11,040 nucleotides of DNA from Verrucomicrobiota bacterium (GTDB taxonomy: Bacteria; Verrucomicrobiota; Kiritimatiellia; CAIQIC01; Lenti-01), in contig JAKLIL010000038.1 of the NCBI GenBank assembly GCA_022709625.1, positions 1 to 11,040 of the forward strand, in the 5' to 3' direction. The notes under the pieces were generated by a model, which had not been told where the DNA came from, searched no databases, and worked only from the letters and a program-made list of their open reading frames with translations. The stretch's first letter is position 1. Each line of letters opens with the position of its first letter. Positions 1-7,161 of the stretch are shown piece by piece. A program made the position numbers and the translations under genes.

Positions 1-549
1 CAGGCAGCCGTCCTGGTCGACGTCCGCGGCGGCGTAGATTGCCGGCGTGCGCCAGTCGGCCCGGTGCTGCCGGATGCGGAACAGGAATTCGTCCAGCGAC
101 ACCTGATCGTCGCCGTTGGCATCCAGCCGGGCAAAGATCTCTGCCGGAGCGTCGGGATTCTTCTCGGCCAGCTCCAGGACGGCGGGGATGGCGCTGAATT
201 CCGCGAAGGTCAGGTACCCGTCGCCATCCGTATCCGCCTCGTCGAAACGTTCCTCGCGCGTTAGTTCGATGCGCTCCCGGAGTTGCTCCTGGGCGGCCGC
301 CCGTTCCGCCGCATCGATGATGCCGTCGCCGTTGGTGTCCCAGCGGGCCAGCCAGCCCTCGTGGCGTTCCTTGCGGGCGTTTTTCATGGCTTGGATTTCC
401 TCGGCAGACAGCACGCCATCGCCGTCCAAATCGAATACCGTTAGGTATTCCGGCAGCGTGCCATCGCCAAACGTGCGCTCGGTCGCCTGCGCAGCCAAGC
501 CGACACCTGTCACGAGAACGAGTGCAATCGTCCAGATTAGGGTTTTCAT
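1..549 (-). CDS. Secreted EF-hand protein with five calcium-binding loops (3' end cut by window edge)
   Basis: This reading frame starts with ATG at 549 and stays open to base 1 (183 codons), so the C-terminus lies outside the window. Residues 1-20 form a Sec-type signal peptide (MKTLIW..., hydrophobic core, LAA near the cleavage point), so the protein should act in the periplasm or outside the cell. Canonical EF-hand loops are visible: DLDGDGVLSAEE (40-51), DTNGDGIIDAAE (71-82), DTDGDGYLTFAE (106-117), DANGDDQVSLDE (143-154), and a fifth beginning DVDQDG (176 on), cut by the edge. Asp at loop positions 1, 3 and 5 and Glu at position 12 are present in the first four, so calcium binding is very likely. 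Loop 4 has Asp instead of the usual Gly at position 6. A strong AAGGAG sits 7 bases upstream of the ATG and fixes the start. The target or partner of this protein cannot be told from the sequence. Confidence 0.9.
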   Translation of the reverse strand, partial: MKTLIWTIALVLVTGVGLAAQATERTFGDGTLPEYLTVFDLDGDGVLSAEEIQAMKNARKERHEGWLARWDTNGDGIIDAAERAAAQEQLRERIELTREERFDEADTDGDGYLTFAEFSAIPAVLELAEKNPDAPAEIFARLDANGDDQVSLDEFLFRIRQHRADWRTPAIYAAADVDQDGCL

Positions 550-556
550 GGTCTTT

Positions 557-562
557 CTCCTT
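557..562 (-). promoter_or_regulatory. Shine-Dalgarno site of the EF-hand gene
   Basis: AAGGAG on the minus strand, 7 bases before the ATG at 549. It decides the start of the partial EF-hand gene. Confidence 0.75.
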
Positions 563-770
563 GTTTTGCTTTCCCGGGTTGTGATCCTTGTTTTCATCTC
601 ATTCGCTGCCGCTGCTTCTCTGTTTCCGCTGCCAACCTACGACAGGCAACATTACGAGAAGATTACCGCGCCGAAAAAAATAATAAAAATCAAGAGCGGC
701 GGCGCGGGGCGTTCAATATCCAATCCTACACACGCCGGTCGCGATGGGCTTTCGGGACGCGGCCGTGTCC

Positions 771-780
771 GGGGGGGGGG
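771..780. repeat. Homopolymer run of ten G
   Basis: Ten consecutive G on the plus strand (C10 on the minus strand), 15-24 bases downstream of the stop codon of the 348-residue gene. It lies outside any supported reading frame, so slippage here would not alter a protein. Runs of this length are rare by chance and are also prone to sequencing error. Confidence 0.8.
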
Positions 781-794
781 CAACTGGGTGTCGT

Positions 795-1841
795 TCAGGG
801 CTGGTGACCGAGCAGATCGAACAGGTTGCCGCCAAGGTGGGCGGCGGGGTTCGCTTCCGCGCTGGAGCCGGCAGTTTCAGATTCGCTGGTTGCAACGGTG
901 CCGGAAGACGCGCTGGCAGTTGGCTGCAGGGCCGCCGCGAGGATGGCCGCTTCGAGTTCGAGATCGCCGTCAAGCCGAATCAGGATTTCCCCCCACCAGT
1001 AGTAGCGGTCGATCTGCTCGGCGTTCATCGTGGCCAACTGCTCGTTGTTCAAAAACGGCGCCAACTGCTCTTCGATCGCCTCCAGGGATGCTTGCAGCGC
1101 CGTCTCGAAGCCATCGTCGTCGGCGAAGCTGACCTTGGCTTTCGCAGGCGTGGCGGTGCCGGCCGTCGAAGTTGGCGCAGAATCCGTCGTCAGGGCATCG
1201 GGATCAGTTGGAGATGCGGCGGCAAACACGTCGGAATCCTCGTTCGCCGAATCCGCAACCGACCAATCCGCGATTTCCGGGGCAATTCCGAGAGCGGCGA
1301 ATTGAGTTTCCTGCACGGATCCGTTCATGTTCTTCGCCAAACCGGCGGAGGCGGGTACGGCATTGGCAATCGCCGGGAACACCTGGGCCTGTTGATCCGA
1401 GGTCAAGCGGTATTTCCGGGCGACCCGGCGCAAGATGCGATTGGCTTCGGAATTGACGCGAGCGCCAAGAATTTGCCGTTGGCGCAAGCTGGCCGCGGCC
1501 TCGTTGGGAATAAATACTTCCGTCGATCCACTTGGCATTGACTCCGCCGCGATGGTTTCCTGCGCCTTCTCCGTCGGCGTTTTCCCATTGTAGACGAGGA
1601 GTTCCGGATTGCAGCCAGTGGCAAACGCAACCGATTTCGTTGCCGAGAACGACCGCGCGAGAAGGTCCCGTTCGGCGCTTTTTTCCGGATAATCGGACGC
1701 CGTGCCGAAGAGACTGGCTCTTCCGCTAGACGGGGCCTCGATAAAAGCCGTTGTGAGCCGGAATAGACCAGCCAAAAGCAAAACCACTCCCGCAAGCGTC
1801 CAACCCAGCCACCGACCAGCAGTATGATCTGGAACATTCAT
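795..1841 (-). CDS. Single-pass membrane-anchored protein of unknown family (LTxxQ-like patches)
   Basis: A 348-residue protein starting with ATG at 1841; the Shine-Dalgarno site is weak (GGCGAG). Residues 11-33 are a single hydrophobic segment (WLGWTLAGVVLLLAGLF...) after a short N-terminus, so it is probably an inner-membrane anchor with a periplasmic body. Two helical patches stand out: ILRRVARKYRLTSDQQ (136-151) and EEQLAPFLNNEQLATMNAEQ (257-276) running into IDRYYWWGEIL. Each has a basic or amphipathic helix followed by an L-T/N-x-x-Q-like motif, loosely recalling periplasmic Spy/CpxP/LTxxQ proteins. The middle (195-240) and the tail (308-335) are Ala/Ser/Thr/Pro-rich linkers, probably disordered. 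I do not recognise the family. It lies downstream of a two-component operon on the same strand (122-base gap), which allows, but does not show, that it is a target or accessory of that system. Confidence 0.75.
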   Translation of the reverse strand: MNVPDHTAGRWLGWTLAGVVLLLAGLFRLTTAFIEAPSSGRASLFGTASDYPEKSAERDLLARSFSATKSVAFATGCNPELLVYNGKTPTEKAQETIAAESMPSGSTEVFIPNEAAASLRQRQILGARVNSEANRILRRVARKYRLTSDQQAQVFPAIANAVPASAGLAKNMNGSVQETQFAALGIAPEIADWSVADSANEDSDVFAAASPTDPDALTTDSAPTSTAGTATPAKAKVSFADDDGFETALQASLEAIEEQLAPFLNNEQLATMNAEQIDRYYWWGEILIRLDGDLELEAAILAAALQPTASASSGTVATSESETAGSSAEANPAAHLGGNLFDLLGHQP

Positions 1842-1938
1842 GGCTCGCCGCTACTGCAACTAAAGCTCCTCTCCAGCGACAAATTCTGCGGTAACCTACA
1901 TGACCGGATGATTACCATTTGAAAGTTACATTGAACCG

Positions 1939-1967
1939 ATTGGACATGCAATCCTATGAACTATCAA
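1939..1967 (-). promoter_or_regulatory. Possible sigma70-type promoter for the 348-residue gene
   Basis: On the minus strand, TTGATA (1967-1962), a 17-base spacer, then TCCAAT (1944-1939), in a locally AT-rich spacer. The -35 matches the consensus at 5 of 6 positions and the -10 at 4 of 6. The -35 overlaps the stop codon of the kinase gene. It would give a leader of about 90 bases containing a weak inverted repeat (GGTAA 1890-1894 / TTACC 1912-1916). This is a visual consensus match only. Confidence 0.25.
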
Positions 1968-3382
1968 ATCGAATCCGCATTTCCGCCCGCGGTGGCGGAG
2001 GGCTGAAACAGCCGAAACACGATCTTGTGTTGCGTCTCATCCAGTTCCGCGGCAATGGATAATCCCATAATGGCCGCGCACGTCTTGGCCAGAGGCAAGC
2101 CAAGTCCTGCATGCCCGTTGCCATGTCGGGCGGGGTCGCGCCTCCAGAATCGCTCGAACAAATGCGAAACGGCATCCGCATCGAGATTTTCGACGGTGTT
2201 CGCCACCGCCAATTGGAAGTGATCCCCAAGGACCTGGACACCAACGGACAATTCGCCCCCGGCGGGACAATATTCCACGGCGTTGGAAAACAGATTGCCC
2301 ACGACGATGCGAAACAGTTCCGGGTTTGTCCGCAATGTGGCCCCGGCGGAAATCGTTGTGTGTACGCGCAACTGTTTGGCTTGCGCCGCCGCGGCGCATC
2401 CCAGCCAGCACTCCTCGATCAATTGGTCCACAGGCGTAGATTCCATGGCGGGCCGTTCCGTCTGGCGTTCCCACCGGGCCAGCATCAGCATGTTGTCGAT
2501 GATCGTCTGCATTTGGTTGGCTGCCGCCAGCACGGCTTGGATGTTCTTCGCCATGTCGGCTTCCGGCCAGGCCAGCGCCACTTCGGCAATGGTTTTCAGT
2601 TCCGCCACCGGCGTCTTCAATTCGTGCGCCAAGTCCTGGTTGAGCCGGCGTTCCCGCTCGATCCCCTCTTCCAGGCGTCCTAGCAGTTCGTTCAATCGCC
2701 GGGAAACCGGCAATAATTCGGCCGGCAACCCGTCGGTCTCGAAGCGTTCGTGCAACGAATCCATGCCGAAGCCGGCGGTGCGCTCGGCGAAACCCCGCAG
2801 CGGCCGGAGGCCGCGCCGGACCGCCAGCCAGACGATGGCCAAAAACACGGGGACCAGCAGGATGCCGCCCGATACCGTGGCTGCCAGCAAGCGGCGCAAC
2901 GCGGCATCCAGCGGCCGACGATCGCGGGCCACGACCACGTTGATGGGAAAGGTTTCTTCGCCGGCAGGGGCTGGCGCGGCCTGAAGGTATTGCTGGGCAA
3001 CGAGGCGAACCTTTTCGCCGGAGGCCAGCGTCGCGTTCCAAAACCGCGGTTCCGCCCCAACGGAATCCGGCCGCGGGAGTTCCCGCTCGCCCAGACTGGC
3101 GGAGCGGTCCGAAAAAACCCCGTATTCGTCCCACGCTTCGAAATACAGGCCGCTGTCCGGCCGATAGAAGTCGAACCAGTACGCAGACGGCTGGGCTTGC
3201 TGAAGAAGTCGGCCTTCGGGAAGGAGAAAACGCACTTCGGAGGCCATGGCGCGCAATTCCGCGTCGAATCGGCCTTCCAGGCCGTACCGGACGGCGGAAT
3301 AAACCAGAAATCCGGTGGCCAACCAGGCCACCCCGAAACCGGCCAGAAGCCAGCCGGAAAGGAGGCGATAGATGGACTTCAC
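1964..3382 (-). CDS. Two-component sensor histidine kinase
   Basis: A 472-residue inner-membrane kinase that should autophosphorylate and pass phosphate to the regulator encoded just upstream. Order of parts: transmembrane segment 1 (about 8-30); periplasmic sensor region (31-165, of unknown ligand, with a SAYWFDFYRPDSG patch at 66-78); transmembrane segment 2 (about 166-188); HAMP-like linker (189-245). The dimerisation domain has H-box LAHELKTP (His253), followed by an N-box (NLFSNAVEY, 363-371), an F-box (HLFERFW, 407-413) and a G2 box (GLGLPLAK, 426-433). The usual DxGxG of the G1 box is replaced by VANTVENL (393-400), with Asn395 where the adenine-binding Asp is expected. The start chosen is GTG at 3382: it overlaps the regulator's TGA by 4 bases (GTGA), has AGGAG just before it, and places the first membrane helix at the N-terminus. 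The frame is open 111 codons further upstream, but that part lies inside the regulator gene. Confidence 0.93.
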   Translation of the reverse strand: MKSIYRLLSGWLLAGFGVAWLATGFLVYSAVRYGLEGRFDAELRAMASEVRFLLPEGRLLQQAQPSAYWFDFYRPDSGLYFEAWDEYGVFSDRSASLGERELPRPDSVGAEPRFWNATLASGEKVRLVAQQYLQAAPAPAGEETFPINVVVARDRRPLDAALRRLLAATVSGGILLVPVFLAIVWLAVRRGLRPLRGFAERTAGFGMDSLHERFETDGLPAELLPVSRRLNELLGRLEEGIERERRLNQDLAHELKTPVAELKTIAEVALAWPEADMAKNIQAVLAAANQMQTIIDNMLMLARWERQTERPAMESTPVDQLIEECWLGCAAAAQAKQLRVHTTISAGATLRTNPELFRIVVGNLFSNAVEYCPAGGELSVGVQVLGDHFQLAVANTVENLDADAVSHLFERFWRRDPARHGNGHAGLGLPLAKTCAAIMGLSIAAELDETQHKIVFRLFQPSATAGGNADSI

Positions 3383-4059
3383 GGCTCCTCGTCCGAAATC
3401 ACGTATCCCAATCCGCGCCGGGTATGAATTAGGGGCGGGGCATTTGGCGGCACGTCGATTTTTCGGCGCAGGGCGCAGACCGCCGAATCGACGGCATTGC
3501 TTTCGGGGGCGTCCAAATCCTCGTAGATGTGCTCCTCGATTTCGCGCCGCGCCACCACCTGTCCCGGCTTCAGCATCAGGTGTTCCAGCACCGCGAATTC
3601 GCGGGGTTGCAGCGGGATTTCCTGGCCGCCGCGAACCACGCGCTTGGCGGTCCGGTCGAGTTGGAGATCGCCAACGGCCAAGGTTTGGGCATATTGGTTG
3701 TAGCGCCGGCGGCAAAGGGCGTGGACCCGGGCCAGCAGTTCCCGCAGTTCAAAGGGTTTCACCAAATAGTCGTCTGCTCCGCTGGACAGGCCTTTCACGC
3801 GGTCGTCCAAGGCGTCCCGGGCCGTCAGGCACATGACCGGAACGGTATTGCCCGCCTTGCGCAGGCGCTCCAGAATCTGGAAGCCGTCGAGACCCGGCAA
3901 CATGACGTCGAGAACAACGGCATCGAAATCCCGTTCCATGGCCTCCCGCAGCGCGCTCTTGCCGTCTTCCGCCGCGACGACTTGGTAACCGCTGTTCTTG
4001 AAGGCTGTTTCCAGCGATTGGCGTAGCCGGGGAGAATCTTCTGCAATCAAAACGCGCAT
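3379..4059 (-). CDS. OmpR/PhoB-family response regulator
   Basis: A 226-residue DNA-binding regulator, typical of the family in length. The receiver domain (1-115) has the acidic pair Glu7/Asp8, phosphoacceptor Asp51 (VVLDVMLPGLDG), Thr79 (CLTARD) and Lys101 (LVKPFELREL). The C-terminal winged-helix domain (about 127-223) has the expected LQPREFAVLEHLM, NAVDSAVCALRRKI and TRRGLGYVI motifs. I place the start at ATG 4059 (MRVLIAEDSPR), which matches the usual receiver N-terminus. The frame could also start at TTG 4092, adding 11 residues, but that adds no conserved sequence and has no Shine-Dalgarno site. It is translationally coupled to the kinase gene by a 4-base overlap. The signal and the target genes are not evident. 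The iron operon ends 165 bases upstream on the same strand. Confidence 0.93.
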   Translation of the reverse strand: MRVLIAEDSPRLRQSLETAFKNSGYQVVAAEDGKSALREAMERDFDAVVLDVMLPGLDGFQILERLRKAGNTVPVMCLTARDALDDRVKGLSSGADDYLVKPFELRELLARVHALCRRRYNQYAQTLAVGDLQLDRTAKRVVRGGQEIPLQPREFAVLEHLMLKPGQVVARREIEEHIYEDLDAPESNAVDSAVCALRRKIDVPPNAPPLIHTRRGLGYVISDEEP

Positions 4060-4211
4060 GGTCGGCAAACCTGTCGATGTTATCCATTTCAACGGTTCGA
4101 GTAATCCGCCGCCGAATTGGCCCCAGAATCCGTCTGGCGCATCAGTTTCTTACTCCCCGACATGCAAATCAAGCAGGAAGAGGGCGCATTTTGGGCGTTT
4201 TCGGCTCGGCG

Positions 4212-4224
4212 CGGGCCCGGCCCG
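4212..4224 (-). terminator. G+C-rich hairpin directly after the feo operon (weak terminator candidate)
   Basis: CGGGCC (4212-4217), one base, GGCCCG (4219-4224), directly after the stop codon of the Cys-rich gene. In practice the loop must be larger and the stem shorter, and no T-tract follows on the minus strand. It is therefore not a classical intrinsic terminator, though its position suits a 3'-end structure. Confidence 0.25.
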
Positions 4225-4404
4225 TCAGGGTGGTTTGCATCCTTGGGCGTAGGGGCAATCCGCGCAACCCGCGGCGCAGGTGCCGGACTTGTTGCCGGGC
4301 GCCCGCGAACGCATCCGATTGCGGCGGATGCGCAGGACCAGCCACAGGACCGCGATCCCGACGATCAGCACCGCCCCGGCCCAATCCAGCCAGCCGGCGT
4401 TCAT
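4225..4404 (-). CDS. FeoB-associated Cys-rich membrane protein (FeoC-like position)
   Basis: A 59-residue protein. Residues 1-8 are short and polar, 9-25 form one transmembrane helix (AGAVLIVGIAVLWLVL), then a basic stretch (RIRRNRMRSR), then a tail with four cysteines in the pattern C-x3-C-x2-C-x5-C (Cys43, 47, 50, 56; CAAGCADCPYAQGC). This matches the small 'FeoB-associated Cys-rich membrane protein' family that follows feoB in many anaerobes and others; the family's role is unproven (a partner of FeoB, possibly metal-binding). The start at ATG 4404 overlaps the feoB stop codon (ATGA, 4 bases) and is preceded by a G-rich stretch able to act as a ribosome site. A longer frame upstream exists but lies inside feoB. 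Confidence 0.88.
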   Translation of the reverse strand: MNAGWLDWAGAVLIVGIAVLWLVLRIRRNRMRSRAPGNKSGTCAAGCADCPYAQGCKPP

Positions 4405-6455
4405 CCCACCCCCCACGCCAACCACACGCCCACCTGGTAGACGACGAACGTGGTGATCCAGGCCACCCCCGTCATGCCCAGCAGCATGCCCAGCGCCCAG
4501 CCCCATGAATCCGTCTCGCGTTTTGTCGCCGCGATCGTCGCCACGCAGGGCGCGCTGAGCAGGCAGAACAGCAGCATCGCCAGCCCCTGCAGCGGGGTGT
4601 AATGCCGCCGCAACGCGCTCCGCAGGCTATCCGCTTCCACTTCGTCGCCGCCGAGCGAAAACACAATGCCCATTTGCGCCACGAACACTTCCTTGGCCGC
4701 AAAGGCGCCAACCAAAGCCGTCCCGACGCGCCAATCGAAGCCCAACGGCCGAATGGCCGGTTCAATCCATTTCCCGATGCGGCCAATGGCGGAATACTCC
4801 AATGCCTCGGCCAAACGGGTCTCTTCGCCCGAGAACTCCTGTTTCCGCGGGAAAGTGCCCAGCGCCCACAGCACGATCGAAATCGCTAGGATCACGGTGC
4901 CGGCTTTGCGCAGGTACATCCACGCGCGATCCCACATGTGGATGGCCACGGATCGCCAGGTGGGCCAGCGGTAGGGCGGAAGTTCCATGACGAACGGCGC
5001 GTTCGCGCCCCGGAATACGGTGCCGCGCAGCAACCGGGCGGCCGCGATCGCCGCGAGAATACCGGTCAAATAGATGCCCCACAGCACCCAGCCGCGCCAG
5101 CGGGGAGCGAAAAACGCCGGAATCAGCAGCGCATAGATGGTGAGCCGCGCCCCGCAGCTGACGAAAGGCGTCACCAGGATCGTCGTGAAGCGGTCGCGTT
5201 TGCTTTCCAGCATGCGCGTGGCCAGAATGGCCGGCACCGTGCAGCCCAAGCCGATCAGCATGGGGATGAAGCTTTTCCCGTGCAGGCCCATCTTGTGCAT
5301 GATGCGGTCCATCAAAAACGCCACGCGCGCCATGTAGCCGGTGTCTTCCAGAAACGCGATCGCCAGGAACAGCAGCAGGATGTTCGGCAGGAACGAAACC
5401 ACGCCGCCGACTCCGCCGATCGCGCCGTCGATGAGCAGCGAACGCAGCAACGGAGCCGCGCCGGCGGGCCACGCCACCGCGATTCGTCCCGCGAGCCATT
5501 CCAGACTCGCTTCGATCCACCGCATGGGCGGTTCGCCCAGCGCAAAAACGAGATTGAAGACGATCCACATCAGCGCCACGAAAATCGGCAAGCCCCAGAC
5601 CCGGTGCAGCAGGACGTCGTCGAGCCGTAGGGTGCTGGCTCGCCGCACGTGGGGCGAAGATTCCCGCGCCACTTCCACGGCCACGCCCCGGGCGAACCCG
5701 TAGCGCGTTTCGGCGATTTGCACGTCCAGCGGCCGCCCGCCGCGCTTTTCCAGCCGGGCGGTTTCGCGCGCGGCGGCCTCCAGCGCGCCGGACGGCGCAT
5801 GCGGATCCGGCAAGCCGTCCAGCAGGGCGATGGCGCGGCGCCGCGCGGAGACCGCATCGTCGCCTTCGAAGCGCTCCGCCACGACCGCGATCGCGCTTTC
5901 CAGATCGGTTCCGTAGAAGACCCGGCCCGAGCAGGGCGGATTGCCCGCCGCCACCCGCAGCGCGGCCGCCAGCAATTCATCCGTACCTTCTCCGGTGTTG
6001 CCGTTGGTGGCGATCACCGGGCCGCCCAGAAGCCCGGACATCAACTCCAGATCGAAGGTCAGGCCATGGGCGGCGGCCTCGTCGCTCATGTTCAACGCAT
6101 AGGTCACGGGCACGCCCATTTCCGTGAGCTGGGCCGTCAGGTGCAGATTGCGCTCCAGATTCGTCGCGTCCAGAACCTGCACCACGACGGCGGCATTGCC
6201 GGAGAGGATTTCGTCGCGGGCGATCGCCTCTTCGGGCGAGGCCGCCAGCAGGCTGTAGGTTCCGGGCAGGTCCATGAGTTCGATCGTCCGGCCGGCGCGT
6301 ACGAACGTCGCCGTCTTTTTCTCCACGGTAACGCCGGGATAATTCGCCACGTGCTGGTGCGCACCGGCGAGCCAGTTGAATACGCTGGTCTTGCCGCTGT
6401 TGGGATTGCCCGCCAGCAGAATTCTCAAGGCGGCGGCGTTGGCCTGTCTGTCCAT
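4401..6455 (-). CDS. feoB: Ferrous iron transport protein B (GTP-driven Fe(II) importer)
   Basis: A 684-residue inner-membrane protein that imports Fe(II), with an N-terminal G domain. G1 is GNPNSGKTS (16-24), the G2 Thr is in GVTVE (Thr43), G3 is DLPG (62-65), and G4 is NMSD (122-125). A helical linker follows to about 280. The membrane part (about 285-684) has the gate repeats and their conserved cysteines: GLGCTVPAI (Cys405), SCGARLTIY (Cys434) and SAPCVATIAA (Cys637), plus FLPNILLLF and AAKEVFVAQMG. All key motifs are intact, though the protein is shorter than the roughly 770 residues of the E. coli protein. ATG 6455 lies 10 bases after the dtxR-feoA stop. No clear Shine-Dalgarno site is seen, so translation probably depends on coupling to the upstream gene. 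It overlaps the small Cys-rich gene by 4 bases. Confidence 0.97.
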   Translation of the reverse strand: MDRQANAAALRILLAGNPNSGKTSVFNWLAGAHQHVANYPGVTVEKKTATFVRAGRTIELMDLPGTYSLLAASPEEAIARDEILSGNAAVVVQVLDATNLERNLHLTAQLTEMGVPVTYALNMSDEAAAHGLTFDLELMSGLLGGPVIATNGNTGEGTDELLAAALRVAAGNPPCSGRVFYGTDLESAIAVVAERFEGDDAVSARRRAIALLDGLPDPHAPSGALEAAARETARLEKRGGRPLDVQIAETRYGFARGVAVEVARESSPHVRRASTLRLDDVLLHRVWGLPIFVALMWIVFNLVFALGEPPMRWIEASLEWLAGRIAVAWPAGAAPLLRSLLIDGAIGGVGGVVSFLPNILLLFLAIAFLEDTGYMARVAFLMDRIMHKMGLHGKSFIPMLIGLGCTVPAILATRMLESKRDRFTTILVTPFVSCGARLTIYALLIPAFFAPRWRGWVLWGIYLTGILAAIAAARLLRGTVFRGANAPFVMELPPYRWPTWRSVAIHMWDRAWMYLRKAGTVILAISIVLWALGTFPRKQEFSGEETRLAEALEYSAIGRIGKWIEPAIRPLGFDWRVGTALVGAFAAKEVFVAQMGIVFSLGGDEVEADSLRSALRRHYTPLQGLAMLLFCLLSAPCVATIAATKRETDSWGWALGMLLGMTGVAWITTFVVYQVGVWLAWGVG

Positions 6456-6465
6456 ATTCGGAAAT

Positions 6466-7155
6466 TCAAATCAATCCAGGGCGCCATTTGACGCGAATGC
6501 GCGCCGCTTCGGCCTTGCGCATCGACAGCCGGTAGCCGCGCACTTCTACCGCGATCGGATCGCCCAGCGGAGCCACGCGCTCCACGGCGATCAAGACCCC
6601 CGGCGTCACGCCCATTTCCACCAACCGCTTGCGCAAACCGCTGTCCACGTCGATGCCCACCACCACGGCCCGCACGCCCGGCGGCAACTCGTCCAATCCC
6701 GATTCCACTCCCGGCGCCCGCTCGCCCTTGGCGGTGGCCCGCGCCGCATGCCATTGTCCCAGCAGCGCGGGATTTTGCCGGAGAAAATCCCCGAGCAGCC
6801 CCATGCGGTCCAGCACCAGCGGCGTCGCGTCGTGTTCCATGCCGCAGGCCGCCAGTTCGGCTTCTTCTTGGGACAAGCCCAGGGTTTCCGTAAAAAACCG
6901 GCGCAACGAAACATGTCGGCCGGCGATGTCTTCCGCCACCTGCCGGCCCTTGGGCGTCAGTCCGACCGCGCCATAGGGCGTGTATTCAGCCAGCCCCTGC
7001 TCTTTCAGCGACTTCAGTGCCGCCGACACCGTCGAGGGCTGGACATCCAAGGCCGCCGCAATATCCCCGGTGCGCGCCCCACGGGGAGTTTCCGAAAGCC
7101 GCAGGATGGTCTCCAGATAGTCTTCCGCCTTGGCACTGAGCCGTTCGATTCTCAT
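6466..7155 (-). CDS. DtxR/MntR-family metal-dependent repressor fused to a FeoA domain
   Basis: A 229-residue protein. Residues 1-75 are the winged-helix DNA-binding domain (AEDYLETI, then recognition region VQPSTVSAALKSL, then wing YGAVGLTPKG). Residues 76-135 are the dimerisation/metal-binding domain with candidate ligands Asp12, Glu15, His81, Cys104, Glu107 and His108. Residues about 154-226 form a domain with strong FeoA character (LDELPPGVRA..., APLGDPIAVEVRGYRLSMRKAEA). DtxR proteins often end in an SH3-like domain related to FeoA, but this one keeps the transporter-type APLGDPI and GYRLSxRK motifs, and no separate feoA is present. It likely represses its own operon when Fe(II) or Mn(II) is plentiful, and the C-terminal part may also assist FeoB. 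The start is ATG 7155, which matches the family N-terminus; the frame is open further upstream but would run through the promoter. The ribosome site is weak. Confidence 0.93.
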   Translation of the reverse strand: MRIERLSAKAEDYLETILRLSETPRGARTGDIAAALDVQPSTVSAALKSLKEQGLAEYTPYGAVGLTPKGRQVAEDIAGRHVSLRRFFTETLGLSQEEAELAACGMEHDATPLVLDRMGLLGDFLRQNPALLGQWHAARATAKGERAPGVESGLDELPPGVRAVVVGIDVDSGLRKRLVEMGVTPGVLIAVERVAPLGDPIAVEVRGYRLSMRKAEAARIRVKWRPGLI

Positions 7156-7161
7156 GATGTT

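Larger units (their letters stand above)
550..794. other. 245-base spacer with A/T-only tract, palindrome and G10 run
   Basis: This spacer lies between the EF-hand gene and the stop of the upstream membrane-protein gene. Positions 674-690 are A/T only (T-rich on the minus strand). The tract follows a very G+C-rich stretch (691-710), but I find no convincing stem there, so it could be an imperfect terminator for the upstream gene or an AT-rich promoter element for the EF-hand gene. At 755-770 there is an imperfect palindrome (GGAC, one mismatch, CGGCCG, GTCC), followed directly by ten consecutive G at 771-780. No gene is supported in this stretch. Confidence 0.5.

Noticed and set aside
674..690. 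Intrinsic terminator for the 348-residue gene at the T-rich tract
   Set aside because: The T-rich tract is present on the minus strand, but I could not find a convincing stem immediately before it.
116..1132. Long plus-strand open frame of 338 residues
   Set aside because: It is antisense to the EF-hand and 348-residue genes, crosses the intergenic spacer, and its Arg/Ser-rich translation has no family features.
3383..3715. N-terminal extension of the kinase frame by 111 residues
   Set aside because: The extension is Pro/Arg/Gly-rich, lies entirely inside the response-regulator gene, and puts the first membrane helix far from the N-terminus; GTG 3382 with a 4-base overlap is better.
4060..4224. 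Promoter for the response regulator-kinase pair
   Set aside because: Several TTG-containing hexamers exist, but none has both a fair -10 match and 16-18 base spacing.
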